Shown here in pieces: positions 6,778 to 14,841 of a stretch of DNA of 35,753 nucleotides. The notes below the pieces were generated by a model, which had not been told where the DNA came from, did not search any database, and worked only from the letters and a program-made list of their open reading frames with translations. Each line of letters begins with the position of its first letter. Within the stretch, counting starts at the first letter, position 1. Made by a program: the position numbers and the translations under genes. The stretch lies in assembly GCA_947454395.1 (NCBI GenBank), contig CANGLG010000003.1:1-35753 (forward strand), in the 5' to 3' direction. This DNA comes from Flavobacteriales bacterium. GTDB taxonomy: Bacteria; Bacteroidota; Bacteroidia; Flavobacteriales_D; Crocinitomicaceae.

Positions 6778-6981
6778 ATGGAAAATTTAAGCAATAACCC
6801 TTCCGGCAGTTCTGAACTTCTCCTTTTTATGCATATTCACGGTATTCAAACTTTGTCGGAACTTTTGCGGTATTCGGAAGAAGAGTTGCTTCATATGGCG
6901 GGTTTTTCTGTTCATTTGTTGTTGGAAATTGATGCATTTAAAAGGTCTCATTTGAATTCAGATTCCGGTTCAAGCGATTAA
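6778..6981 (+). CDS. small RNA polymerase alpha-CTD-like protein
   Basis: This 67-codon ORF runs opposite to its neighbours. Residues about 20-55 (HGIQTLSELLRYSEEELLHM and on to LLLEIDAF) closely follow the alpha-subunit C-terminal domain pattern of RpoA (I.T..ELL.YSEEELL......SL.EI), a helix-hairpin-helix-like fold that contacts UP-element DNA and activators. The rest of RpoA is absent. It begins just after the structured block at 6595-6765, and its last 44 bases overlap, tail to tail, the end of the RteC-like gene. It could be a minimal alpha-CTD decoy or adaptor that redirects host transcription. No promoter is obvious, and chance similarity in so short an ORF cannot be excluded. Confidence 0.55.
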   Translation: MENLSNNPSGSSELLLFMHIHGIQTLSELLRYSEEELLHMAGFSVHLLLEIDAFKRSHLNSDSGSSD

Positions 6982-8461
6982 TCATTTGTATGAGTTTGGT
7001 TTTCAATGCTTCTACATTTTTTGGGTCTTTGTCATAGTAATTATTTCGTAAACTGGCTACGGCAATACTTGGTTGATTCATGGTGCGGAATGCATTGGAA
7101 AAAGTTGAAAAGACTTGGGTTTTGTTTTTATCTTGAATGATTCCCTCTTCTACCATTAAGGCAGCAAACAAAGCTAATTGTGGGACATTTAGAGTGGTGG
7201 TGAGCTTTTGGTTACCGCTGTTTTGCGAAAACGGAATTGTATCTTCCGGATTGGAAGCATGTATTCCATCCATATAAGCTATTTCTTCTTTTATCCAAGA
7301 AGCCAGCAACTCCGCTGCTGAAGGAAAGTTTTGTCTATAAGCTACTTTGGTTAACGGTATGATTTGCCTGATTTTCTTTTGTTCCTGCAATAGCCATTGT
7401 CTTAATTCTATTTGATTTTTCTGGTTTTTCATTTCCAATCGTAGTTTCTTGGTTTTCCAAGCAATAAATTCTGTTTGATTGAAATTCAACAGCAAGAGTG
7501 TTTCTGATATGATCTCACTTTCAGGAGTGTTTGAGGTTGAACATTGCAAGGTATTTGTCAACTCATACACTAATAATTTTGCATAAGTGAATTCGTGAAG
7601 CGAAGTATATATTCCATTCCCTGTTTCAATCAATTGGATTTGTGAATTGATGATGTGTTTCAATTCCTCATCTGCTAATGTTGCAATTTGAGCTTTTAAG
7701 GTTTGAATACGGGATTGGAGCTCACCTGTTGAAATGTGGTAATTTCGCATGTATTCGTTCACCTCATCTGAAAAATGATGTCCATACTTGCGCTTAGTAT
7801 TTAAAATGGTCAGATTCAGAAAATAGAGGGTAAGTGCTTCGAATTCTTTGGTAGCATAGTTTTCAGTTAAAAAATGGGTGAGTTTAGGAACCCCTTCTCG
7901 CTGAGTATTTAATAAATCCATTGCATCATTCAAAAGGGATAATTGCATTTCAGAAATCCAATAGCGGACCGTTTGGGAAAATTCACTGCTGTAAAGTTGG
8001 GTTCTGATATTGGCGAAAATCTTCTCTGTTTCTGCTTTCAGATTCATGTATAAAAAAGCAAATTTCACTTCCCCTAACGTAAGCTTATTCCATTCTGTTC
8101 GTCGCTCAATTAAACAGATTTTATGCTGTTTCCCAGGTAATTGTGTGATTCTATCTATGCGTTGAATATCTACACTAATTGCATGGGCTGCCAAAATTGA
8201 TACTGGGTTACTTTTCCAATTTTCATTTGTGTTAATCGCGTTGGTGTGGTAATGTTCATAAGCAGGGTGAGCGATTGTTATTCTGCATATGGGATAAAAC
8301 CCCTCGCCTTTTTTGTTTGTCTTCACTTCAAGGATATGAATCAAGGAAGCATTTCCATAAAACTGCTCTAATGCATCACAATAAAAATCAAAATCATCAT
8401 TATGAATCAGCTCTTTATACCAAGTGCTAAACTCCATTTGTACGTTAACTGAAACCTGCAT
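6938..8461 (-). CDS. RteC-like regulatory protein of the element
   Basis: The 507-residue protein is mostly helical. The C-terminal part (about residues 415-500) contains VPQLALFAALMVEEGII, then SLRNNYYDKDPKNVEALKTK. This resembles the C-terminal domain of RteC, the regulator that controls excision of CTnDOT-like elements. The N-terminal 400 residues are far longer than in RteC (about 220 residues) and match nothing I recognise, with mid-protein helices prone to coiled coils (about 230-330). It lies directly downstream of the integrase on the same strand, with 110 bases between that hold two AGGGGT/TTTACCC motifs. An excision or expression regulator is plausible; the assignment rests on weak similarity and position. 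Confidence 0.55.
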   Translation of the reverse strand: MQVSVNVQMEFSTWYKELIHNDDFDFYCDALEQFYGNASLIHILEVKTNKKGEGFYPICRITIAHPAYEHYHTNAINTNENWKSNPVSILAAHAISVDIQRIDRITQLPGKQHKICLIERRTEWNKLTLGEVKFAFLYMNLKAETEKIFANIRTQLYSSEFSQTVRYWISEMQLSLLNDAMDLLNTQREGVPKLTHFLTENYATKEFEALTLYFLNLTILNTKRKYGHHFSDEVNEYMRNYHISTGELQSRIQTLKAQIATLADEELKHIINSQIQLIETGNGIYTSLHEFTYAKLLVYELTNTLQCSTSNTPESEIISETLLLLNFNQTEFIAWKTKKLRLEMKNQKNQIELRQWLLQEQKKIRQIIPLTKVAYRQNFPSAAELLASWIKEEIAYMDGIHASNPEDTIPFSQNSGNQKLTTTLNVPQLALFAALMVEEGIIQDKNKTQVFSTFSNAFRTMNQPSIAVASLRNNYYDKDPKNVEALKTKLIQMINRLNRNLNSNETF

Positions 8462-8528
8462 GGATATGAAAACATCTTTCTCTGTTGTTACGAAAACGTT
8501 TGTTTGGGTTTCATAAATGGTGATTTTT

Positions 8529-8569
8529 TAGGTGTTTACCCGTATTTATTTGAGTATTTACCCCTAATT
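8529..8569. promoter_or_regulatory. pair of TTTACCC motifs between integrase and RteC-like gene
   Basis: TAGGTGTTTACCC and GAGTATTTACCCCTAAT lie 10 bases apart. The second read on the minus strand is ATTAGGGGTAAATAC. Both resemble motifs at 1470-1511, 1591-1603 and 10066-10081, near the two ends of the element. They could be arm-type integrase sites or operators for the RteC-like gene. Confidence 0.4.
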
Positions 8570-8571
8570 CT

Positions 8572-9843
8572 CTACTCTGCTTTTTTGTATGATGCCTCAT
8601 CCGAATGTTCACCAAACAGTTTGTTTTTAAGCATGCTCATGTCTTCGCTTACTTTTTTCTCTAATACTTTGGCATAAATCTGCGTGGTCTTTATACTTGT
8701 ATGGCCGAGCATCGCACTGACGGTCTCGATTGGAACGCCATTTGCTAATGTCACGGTTGTGGCAAAGGTATGTCGAGCAATGTGCGTGGTTAGCTTCTTT
8801 TTTATTCCGCAAATGGTTGCAATTTCTTGTAAATAGGCGTTGTAGCGCTGATTGGAGTTTACGGGCAAGAGTTTGTTGTTTCGAATGCAATATTCGTGGT
8901 CTTTGTATTTTTCTAAAATTCTCAATGCAATGGGCAACAATGGGACTCGTTCACTGACTCCTGTTTTTTGTCTCTCTGTGCACAGCCACACGTTGCCGTC
9001 TATTCCGATTTCTTCTTCTCCTTTGGCAAAGTTGTAGATGTCGCTGTAAGCAAATCCGGTGAAGCAACAGAATATGAAAACGTCTCTTACTTCTTCCAAA
9101 CGGGCGATTTGAAATTCTTTGTTGATTAGGATGTTTAGTTCTTCTTGGGTTAATACTTGTCGAACGGGGTTCCGATAGCTTGTTTTGAATCCGTTCAAGG
9201 GGTGTGATGGTATCCAGTCAAGGGTTACTGCCATATTGAAAATCTTCTTTACAATCTTAATGATTTTGTGTATGGTGTTGTTTTGTAGTTTTTCCTTCGT
9301 GACGAGGTAATGTTCGAATTCCGTGATAAAGGAGAGTCGAACTTTGTCTAATGGTATGTCGTTCAATCCTTTGTTGGTTTTCATGAAATAGAGTAGCTTG
9401 GCATGTGTTGATTGATAGCGTAACAATGTCTTCCGTTCGATTTTTCCTATCTCAACCATTTCTTTCATTTTTAGGTTGTGGTACTCAAATGCTTCGGTGA
9501 GTGTTTTACGCTGGTTATTTGGGTCTTTGCCGAGGTACTTGTCACGTATAATTGCTGCTGTGACTTGTTCGCTACAGGCGATTGTCTGGTTGTAAATGGT
9601 CATTAGTTTTCCTTTTACCATCATTAGGTACGAGTTGATGACTGCGGCTTCTTCGTACTTTGGTTTTACGGACTGTGTGGCTTTGTCCCAATGTTCTGCC
9701 GGTACTGTTCGTGCTACTGATAGTTCTACGCGTATTCCATCTACGGTTATTCTTAGGTAAATAGGGAGTTTCCCGCTTTTTTGCTTGCGGTTGCTATTGA
9801 CCCAAAATAATAGGTGCATGGGTGAATGAACTGAATTGTACAT
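8572..9843 (-). CDS. tyrosine site-specific integrase, CTnDOT-like
   Basis: The 423-residue recombinase has an N-terminal arm-DNA-binding domain (about residues 8-95), a SAM-like core-binding domain (about 110-210) and a catalytic domain. Visible catalytic residues are Lys293 (RQKTG), His354 and Arg357 (THIARHTF), His381 (LGHTSIKTT) and nucleophile Tyr390 (TQIYAKV). The first catalytic Arg is replaced: the motif reads FTGFAYSD, with Ala near 265. Loss of this Arg is also known in IntDOT. It performs integration and excision through a Holliday junction. It lies 268 bases from the 3' end of tRNA-Gln, the usual arrangement for an element that targets that tRNA gene. Confidence 0.93.
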   Translation of the reverse strand: MYNSVHSPMHLLFWVNSNRKQKSGKLPIYLRITVDGIRVELSVARTVPAEHWDKATQSVKPKYEEAAVINSYLMMVKGKLMTIYNQTIACSEQVTAAIIRDKYLGKDPNNQRKTLTEAFEYHNLKMKEMVEIGKIERKTLLRYQSTHAKLLYFMKTNKGLNDIPLDKVRLSFITEFEHYLVTKEKLQNNTIHKIIKIVKKIFNMAVTLDWIPSHPLNGFKTSYRNPVRQVLTQEELNILINKEFQIARLEEVRDVFIFCCFTGFAYSDIYNFAKGEEEIGIDGNVWLCTERQKTGVSERVPLLPIALRILEKYKDHEYCIRNNKLLPVNSNQRYNAYLQEIATICGIKKKLTTHIARHTFATTVTLANGVPIETVSAMLGHTSIKTTQIYAKVLEKKVSEDMSMLKNKLFGEHSDEASYKKAE

Positions 9844-9941
9844 GTTGTATTAATTTTTTCAGTGCAAATCATACTATTATGACCCCATCAACGGGTAAAA
9901 CGGAATTTTTTGTTTTGTAGGTTTAATAAGGGATACAAAGC

Positions 9942-9992
9942 AAAAGTGAACAAAATTACAACAAATGAATGTTCACTTTTTGTTGTAATTTT
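9942..9992. repeat. two interleaved inverted repeats upstream of the integrase
   Basis: Arms occur in the order A-B-A'-B'. A is AAAAGTGAACA (9942-9952) with A' TGTTCACTTTT (9970-9980). B is AAAATTACAACA (9952-9963) with B' TGTTGTAATTTT (9981-9992). All pairings are perfect. A and B stems cannot form freely together because no linker separates them, so they are either two alternative hairpins or two overlapping protein sites. Their position between integrase and tRNA suggests attP-arm function. Confidence 0.75.
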
Positions 9993-10084
9993 AAAACTAG
10001 TTTAATGGTGTTTTTTGGGTGTTTTTGGGATTAAATTCGAGTGCTTTTTGCGTGTTTTGGTAAAATATAGGGGTATTTAACGCA

Positions 10085-10110
10085 AAAAAGGAGCTGAATA
10101 GCTCCTTTTT
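10085..10110. terminator. bidirectional rho-independent terminator after tRNA-Gln
   Basis: AAAAAGGAGCT-GAAT-AGCTCCTTTTT is a perfect 11-bp stem with a T-tract in both directions. On the minus strand it begins two bases after the tRNA 3' end, so it ends tRNA transcription and shields the integrase region. Confidence 0.88.
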
Positions 10111-10111
10111 G

Positions 10112-10184
10112 TTGACCCACTAGGGCTCGAACCTAGACTCTTCTGGACCAAAACCAGACGTGTTGCCAGTTACACCATGGGTCA
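10112..10184 (-). tRNA. tRNA-Gln (anticodon TTG)
   Basis: The minus-strand sequence folds as a full cloverleaf. The acceptor stem is TGACCCA/TGGGTCA with discriminator A, the anticodon stem is TCTGG/CCAGA with loop TTTTGGT (anticodon TTG), and the T arm is CTAGG TTCGAGC CCTAG. CCA is not encoded. The 3' end faces the integrase gene, as expected for an integration target. I found no second copy of the 3' end inside the window. Confidence 0.95.
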
Positions 10185-10215
10185 TTAAAACTTATTGGCT
10201 TTCCAATAGCGGTTG

Positions 10216-10223
10216 CAAATTTA
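10216..10223 (-). promoter_or_regulatory. -7 box (TAAATTTG) for tRNA-Gln
   Basis: TAAATTTG on the minus strand fits TAnnTTTG and lies 31 bases before the mature tRNA 5' end. A convincing -33 TTG is not seen. The 152-base spacer to the next gene also holds a TATTGG/CCAATA hairpin (10193-10208). Confidence 0.5.
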
Positions 10224-10336
10224 AAAACAAATTTTAAATTTTAATGCGGCGAGCTCATTTTTTTTAATTTAAAAAGCTATCAAAACTAATATTCTTAAAT
10301 TCGCAAAAGTTTTTATTCAAATTAACTACTTAACTT

Positions 10337-13300
10337 ATGAGTTATTCTAAACTTAATACGATAATTGGCTGGATTATTTTCTTAATTGCATCAAGTGTTT
10401 ATTTGATGACGATTGAATCAACTGCAAGTTTATGGGACTGTGGAGAATATATAACAGCCGCATACAAACTTGAAGTAGGACACCCTCCAGGCGCACCATT
10501 ATTTATGATCTTCGGAAAGTTGTTTTCGCTTTTTGCATCTCCTGAAAATGTTGCTGTTTGGATTAACGCTCTTTCAGCTTTATCAAGTTCTTTTACAATT
10601 CTTTTCATGTTTTGGTCTTTGACGCTGTTAATTAAAAAAATGGTTCTTGCCAAGTCCAAGACAATTTCGGGAGGAGATCAATTTGCGATTTTCTCTGGTG
10701 CGGCAATTGGTTCTTTAGCCTATACCTTTTCTGATTCATTTTGGTTTTCTGCAGTTGAGGGTGAAGTTTATGCAATGGCATCCTTGTTTACTGCAATAAT
10801 TTTTTGGGCGATATTAAAATGGGATGAGGAAATGGCATTGGTTCAAAATGGACAATTATCAATTACTGCGAACCCAAATCGTTGGATATTATTAATACTT
10901 TTCCTTTTAGGGCTTGCAATTGGCGTTCACTTATTAGGTATCCTAGTTGTTCCTGCCATTGGTTACATGATCTATTTTCGCGTAAAGCCAATTGTAAATA
11001 TAGGTGGTGTTTTGTTGACAGGTCTTATTTCAATCTTCGCTTTAGGATTTATTCAAGAGGGGATTATTCCAGGGTCAGTATCATTAGCATCTAGTTTTGA
11101 GGTGGCATTTGTAAATAGTTTAGGATTGCCATTCTTCACAGGGACAGTTTTCTTCTTTTTATTGCTTATTGGTGCTTGTATAGTTGGTGTTTATTTTGCT
11201 CAAAAATCCAAAAAAACCATTCTTTACAACGCAATGATGGGATTAATTTTCCTTCTAATCGGATACGGAAGTTTTGCAGTTATTGTAATCCGTTCAAATG
11301 CAAACACTCCATTAGATGAAAATGACCCAGAAAATCTAGTTACTCTTCACTCCTATTTAAAAAGAGAACAATATGGTTCTGCTCCCATTCTATTCGGAAA
11401 TTATTGGAATTCACTAAGAGAAGGAGAAGAAATGACTGCGGAAGGTCCACAATTACTAAGTCGTGAGGGTTGGGGAGATCTTTCTCCTTATTACTTAAGG
11501 AGATTTGTTGTAACTGACAATGACATCGCCGTGAAAGCTTTCACAAAACAAACGGATGCTGAAAACTGGGTGAAAGAAAATGGTGGAGCATACATGATAG
11601 AGGAAAAATATTACGAAAGTAATGCTTCAATTCGTAAGCAAGCCGTTCCCTCCTATTCTCAATCGACTTTCTTTCCAAGAATGTATTCAGGGGACAATCC
11701 ACTTCATCAACAAGGGTATGAAAATTGGTCTGGTTATGACGCCAATGAAGACAAAGGAACTGAATTAGGAAGGGATGGTAAGCGCTTGCCAACATTTGGA
11801 GAAAACCTGACTTATTTTTTCCGTTATCAAGTTAATTGGATGTATATGCGCTATTTCATGTGGAATTTTTCTGGTCGTCAAAACGACATTCAAGGACACG
11901 GCGACAACTTACGTGGAAACTGGATTTCAGGAATTAATTTCATTGATGAAGCAAGATTAGGTAGTCAGGAGTTTGCTCCTCATTACACAACTGACAATCA
12001 GGCTCATAATAAATTTTACATGTTGCCTTTATTTCTTGCTTTAATCGGGCTTATTTTCCACATCTACAAAGCTCCAAAAGATGCTTTTGTTCTTGGTCTT
12101 GCATTCTTATTTACAGGACTTGCAATTGTAGTTTATCTTAATCAAAAACCATTTGAACCAAGAGAGCGAGATTATGCATATGCAGGATCATTTTATTTCT
12201 TCGCTATGTGGATTGGAATAGGCGTCTATGCAATATATGATATTCTACTTTCACGGATCAAAAACGCCAATTCAAGCGCACTTGCAGCAACTGCTTTGGG
12301 GGCAATTGTTCCTATAATCATGGGCGTACAAGGATGGGATGACCATAACCGTAGCGGTAAAACTTCTGCAAGAGACTTGGCTTATAATTACTTACAGTCT
12401 TGTGAGAAAAACGGAATCATATTTACCAATGGAGATAATGACACCTTCCCACTTTGGTACCTACAAGAAGTTGAAGGTATTCGAACAGATGTGCGTGTGT
12501 GTAATCTTTCTCTTATGGGAACAGACTGGTACACGAATCAAATGAAAATGAAAGCATATTTGTCTGACCCGTTACCAATAAAATTCCGCGAAGACCAAAT
12601 TCTAATGTATGCAGGAAATACAGATCAAGTTTATTTCTTATCGCTAATAGAATTATTATCCATGCAGGCTGATGAGGATATTATTTCGAAGGTTGTAAAT
12701 TTACGTGTTAAAGGAAATAAACGTGAAGCAAAACAAGCCTTGATGTATTTCAATTCTAAAATTGGTGCAATCACATCAAAAATTACTACCACAGATCCGA
12801 ATGCTCTAAAAGGAATTGAATACCTTACAAATACAGATGATACTAATTTGGCTGAAAGTATTCTTAAAAAATACTATGGTACAATCGCTATCTTTAAGGG
12901 TGCTCAAACAAATTCAGTTCAATTGGCTTCTGGAGCTGCAAATGAGCTTCAAGCATTATTAGAAGAATTTGAAACTCCTTGGTCTGCCGTTGATTTTAAA
13001 GAAGCTATGGCTTTTGTGCGTGATGATAAAAACATGGTAACAAATGAAGGAAACAAATTTAGTTTCTTCCCTTCAAGTCGTTTTTCACTTAAAGTAAACA
13101 AGAAAAATGCTTTGAAAGCCGATATTTTGTCGAATGGGGAATTAGGTAAATGTCCTGATAAAATAGTTTTTGAATTCAATTCAGAAAGGGATCGCTATTT
13201 AGCGAGAGATGAAATAATGATGATGGACATTGTTGCAAATAATGACTGGAAAAGAGGCATCTATTTTTCAAGCAATCGCGGATCCTCATTCTCAATTGCC

Positions 13301-14233
13301 TTGTTAAGTGCTGGACACATAAGACAAGTAGGTATGGCTTATGAGTTAAACCCTATGAAAAACGAACCTGTTTTCTTCAATTTGCCAAAAATGAAGAAAA
13401 ATCTGATGCAAACATACCTTTATGGTGATATGAAAAATCCGAAGGTGTTGACAGATTACTATGCCCGTAGACATACGCAGCAATACCGTGTTAATTTCTT
13501 GCTTTTAGCTGAGCAATTATTAGAAAAAGGAGATAAAAAATCTGCTATTCAACTTCTTGATAAATCACTAGAGTTAATGCCTTTGGAAACAGTTCTAGAC
13601 TTTGGTGAAGTAAATCAAATTGATCCTATGAATTCATTAAAAATTAATTCTGCGCATCAAAGCTTCATGTTTCAGGGTCAAGAAATAAAAGCAAAATCGA
13701 GTGGGTGTTTACATGAATACGTTCAACTTTATTTTATTTCAGGCGATAAAACTAAAGCGACGAAACTTGGAAATAAGTTAATAGATAATTACGAAACGAT
13801 TTTCCGTTATTTCGAACACAGTGATGGAACCTATACTGGAAACCCAGAAAACGCAGAAGATCTATACGCCGCTTTGGATGCTTGTTTTAAAATGTATGTT
13901 ATTGCAAATGATTCGGAACTTGGAAGTAAAAATGGCGTTCTAGCTAAAAGGTTATTTAAGGTGATTAACAATGTCTATCAAAATATCATGCCTCGCGTTT
14001 ACAATGAATTACAGCAAAAAGCGAGCGATGCAGGGGAAAGTGCAACAAGTATCACTGGTGGCACATACTATGTAGGTATGATTAATGGTTTACAAGTTAA
14101 CCTTGGCTCGATGGGCGAACATTACGGATTATTAAAACCATCTGGTAATTCAGCTCCTGTACAATCAAAACCTGAGCAAATAGATTTAGAAAATCTTATG
14201 CAAGGAGATACAAATACAGATACGTTGAAATAA
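10337..14233 (+). CDS. GT117-family (DUF2723) membrane protein, putative protein O-glycosyltransferase
   Basis: The 1298-residue protein begins with the DUF2723 signature: a membrane helix then TASLWDCGEYI and LEVGHPPGAPLF (about residues 30-55), where the acidic WDCGE segment resembles the catalytic loop of GT-C glycosyltransferases. About a dozen membrane helices fill the first 230 and the 540-680 regions. A large soluble C-terminal part from about 700, with TPR-like helices near 1060-1200, follows. The family is CAZy GT117, related to eukaryotic TMEM260 O-mannosyltransferase, and is widespread in Bacteroidota. It is a little longer than the usual 1000-1150. It starts a six-gene plus-strand operon; the deacetylase follows one base after its stop. 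Confidence 0.85.
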   Translation: MSYSKLNTIIGWIIFLIASSVYLMTIESTASLWDCGEYITAAYKLEVGHPPGAPLFMIFGKLFSLFASPENVAVWINALSALSSSFTILFMFWSLTLLIKKMVLAKSKTISGGDQFAIFSGAAIGSLAYTFSDSFWFSAVEGEVYAMASLFTAIIFWAILKWDEEMALVQNGQLSITANPNRWILLILFLLGLAIGVHLLGILVVPAIGYMIYFRVKPIVNIGGVLLTGLISIFALGFIQEGIIPGSVSLASSFEVAFVNSLGLPFFTGTVFFFLLLIGACIVGVYFAQKSKKTILYNAMMGLIFLLIGYGSFAVIVIRSNANTPLDENDPENLVTLHSYLKREQYGSAPILFGNYWNSLREGEEMTAEGPQLLSREGWGDLSPYYLRRFVVTDNDIAVKAFTKQTDAENWVKENGGAYMIEEKYYESNASIRKQAVPSYSQSTFFPRMYSGDNPLHQQGYENWSGYDANEDKGTELGRDGKRLPTFGENLTYFFRYQVNWMYMRYFMWNFSGRQNDIQGHGDNLRGNWISGINFIDEARLGSQEFAPHYTTDNQAHNKFYMLPLFLALIGLIFHIYKAPKDAFVLGLAFLFTGLAIVVYLNQKPFEPRERDYAYAGSFYFFAMWIGIGVYAIYDILLSRIKNANSSALAATALGAIVPIIMGVQGWDDHNRSGKTSARDLAYNYLQSCEKNGIIFTNGDNDTFPLWYLQEVEGIRTDVRVCNLSLMGTDWYTNQMKMKAYLSDPLPIKFREDQILMYAGNTDQVYFLSLIELLSMQADEDIISKVVNLRVKGNKREAKQALMYFNSKIGAITSKITTTDPNALKGIEYLTNTDDTNLAESILKKYYGTIAIFKGAQTNSVQLASGAANELQALLEEFETPWSAVDFKEAMAFVRDDKNMVTNEGNKFSFFPSSRFSLKVNKKNALKADILSNGELGKCPDKIVFEFNSERDRYLARDEIMMMDIVANNDWKRGIYFSSNRGSSFSIALLSAGHIRQVGMAYELNPMKNEPVFFNLPKMKKNLMQTYLYGDMKNPKVLTDYYARRHTQQYRVNFLLLAEQLLEKGDKKSAIQLLDKSLELMPLETVLDFGEVNQIDPMNSLKINSAHQSFMFQGQEIKAKSSGCLHEYVQLYFISGDKTKATKLGNKLIDNYETIFRYFEHSDGTYTGNPENAEDLYAALDACFKMYVIANDSELGSKNGVLAKRLFKVINNVYQNIMPRVYNELQQKASDAGESATSITGGTYYVGMINGLQVNLGSMGEHYGLLKPSGNSAPVQSKPEQIDLENLMQGDTNTDTLK

Positions 14234-14234
14234 T

Positions 14235-14840
14235 ATGCACTTCTTCCGATCCCCGCTAGTTGCCCGAATTCTATTTCCGGGTGGCCTTTGGAAAGGAAAG
14301 GACAAGAATGCAGTTTATTTAACTTTTGATGACGGACCAAATCCACATGTTACTCCATGGGTTCTAGAATTGTTGAAGAGGCAAGAGATTAAAGCTACTT
14401 TCTTTCTCGTTGGTAATAATATTAAACAAAATCCGGAATTGGTTGCAAAAATTGAATCGGAGGGACATCGGATTGGAAATCACACAATGAATCATGAGCG
14501 AGGAACCAAAACAAAACTGGATGTTTATCTAAATTCTGTTAATGAAGTTGATCGTTTGATAAATAGTGATTTATTTAGACCTCCTTATGGAAGAATTAGT
14601 TTTTGGCAATTTTTAAAACTTTTGAAAAACGGAAAGAAAATAATTTTCTGGTCTTGGCTTTCTTATGATTTCGATAATCAAATTTCAACGGAAAAAATTA
14701 TTGAGAAAGCGAAGAAAATCAAGGGAGGAGATATTCTAGTTTTTCATGACAGCGAAAAAAGTTTCTCAAATCTGAAAGGATCGATTGAAAAAATTATTTG
14801 TGAAATAAAAGCAAAAAACCTATCGTTTAAAACTCTGTGA
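14235..14840 (+). CDS. polysaccharide deacetylase (NodB-type) family protein
   Basis: The 201-residue protein carries NodB motif 1 VYLTFDDGPNPHVTPWVL (catalytic Asp plus metal-binding Asp), motif 2 GHRIGNHTMNH (metal-binding histidines) and a later RPPYGRIS motif with an Arg that orients the carboxylate. FHDSEK near the C-terminus supplies the last His. It removes acetyl or related N-acyl groups from glycans such as peptidoglycan or exopolysaccharide. No clear signal peptide is seen; the N-terminus has a short hydrophobic patch only, so location is uncertain. It is packed between the GT117 gene and the antiporter with one base on each side, suggesting envelope glycan work in the same operon. 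Confidence 0.9.
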   Translation: MHFFRSPLVARILFPGGLWKGKDKNAVYLTFDDGPNPHVTPWVLELLKRQEIKATFFLVGNNIKQNPELVAKIESEGHRIGNHTMNHERGTKTKLDVYLNSVNEVDRLINSDLFRPPYGRISFWQFLKLLKNGKKIIFWSWLSYDFDNQISTEKIIEKAKKIKGGDILVFHDSEKSFSNLKGSIEKIICEIKAKNLSFKTL

Positions 14841-14841
14841 A

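Noticed and set aside
9942-9992. H-type RNA pseudoknot
   Set aside because: Interleaving suggests it, but both linkers are zero bases, which cannot span 11-bp stems; alternative hairpins or protein sites fit better.
10112-10184. A second copy of the tRNA-Gln 3' end as the far att site
   Set aside because: I read both strands of the window for the T-arm and acceptor sequence and found no repeat; the far end may lie outside, or the core may be very short.
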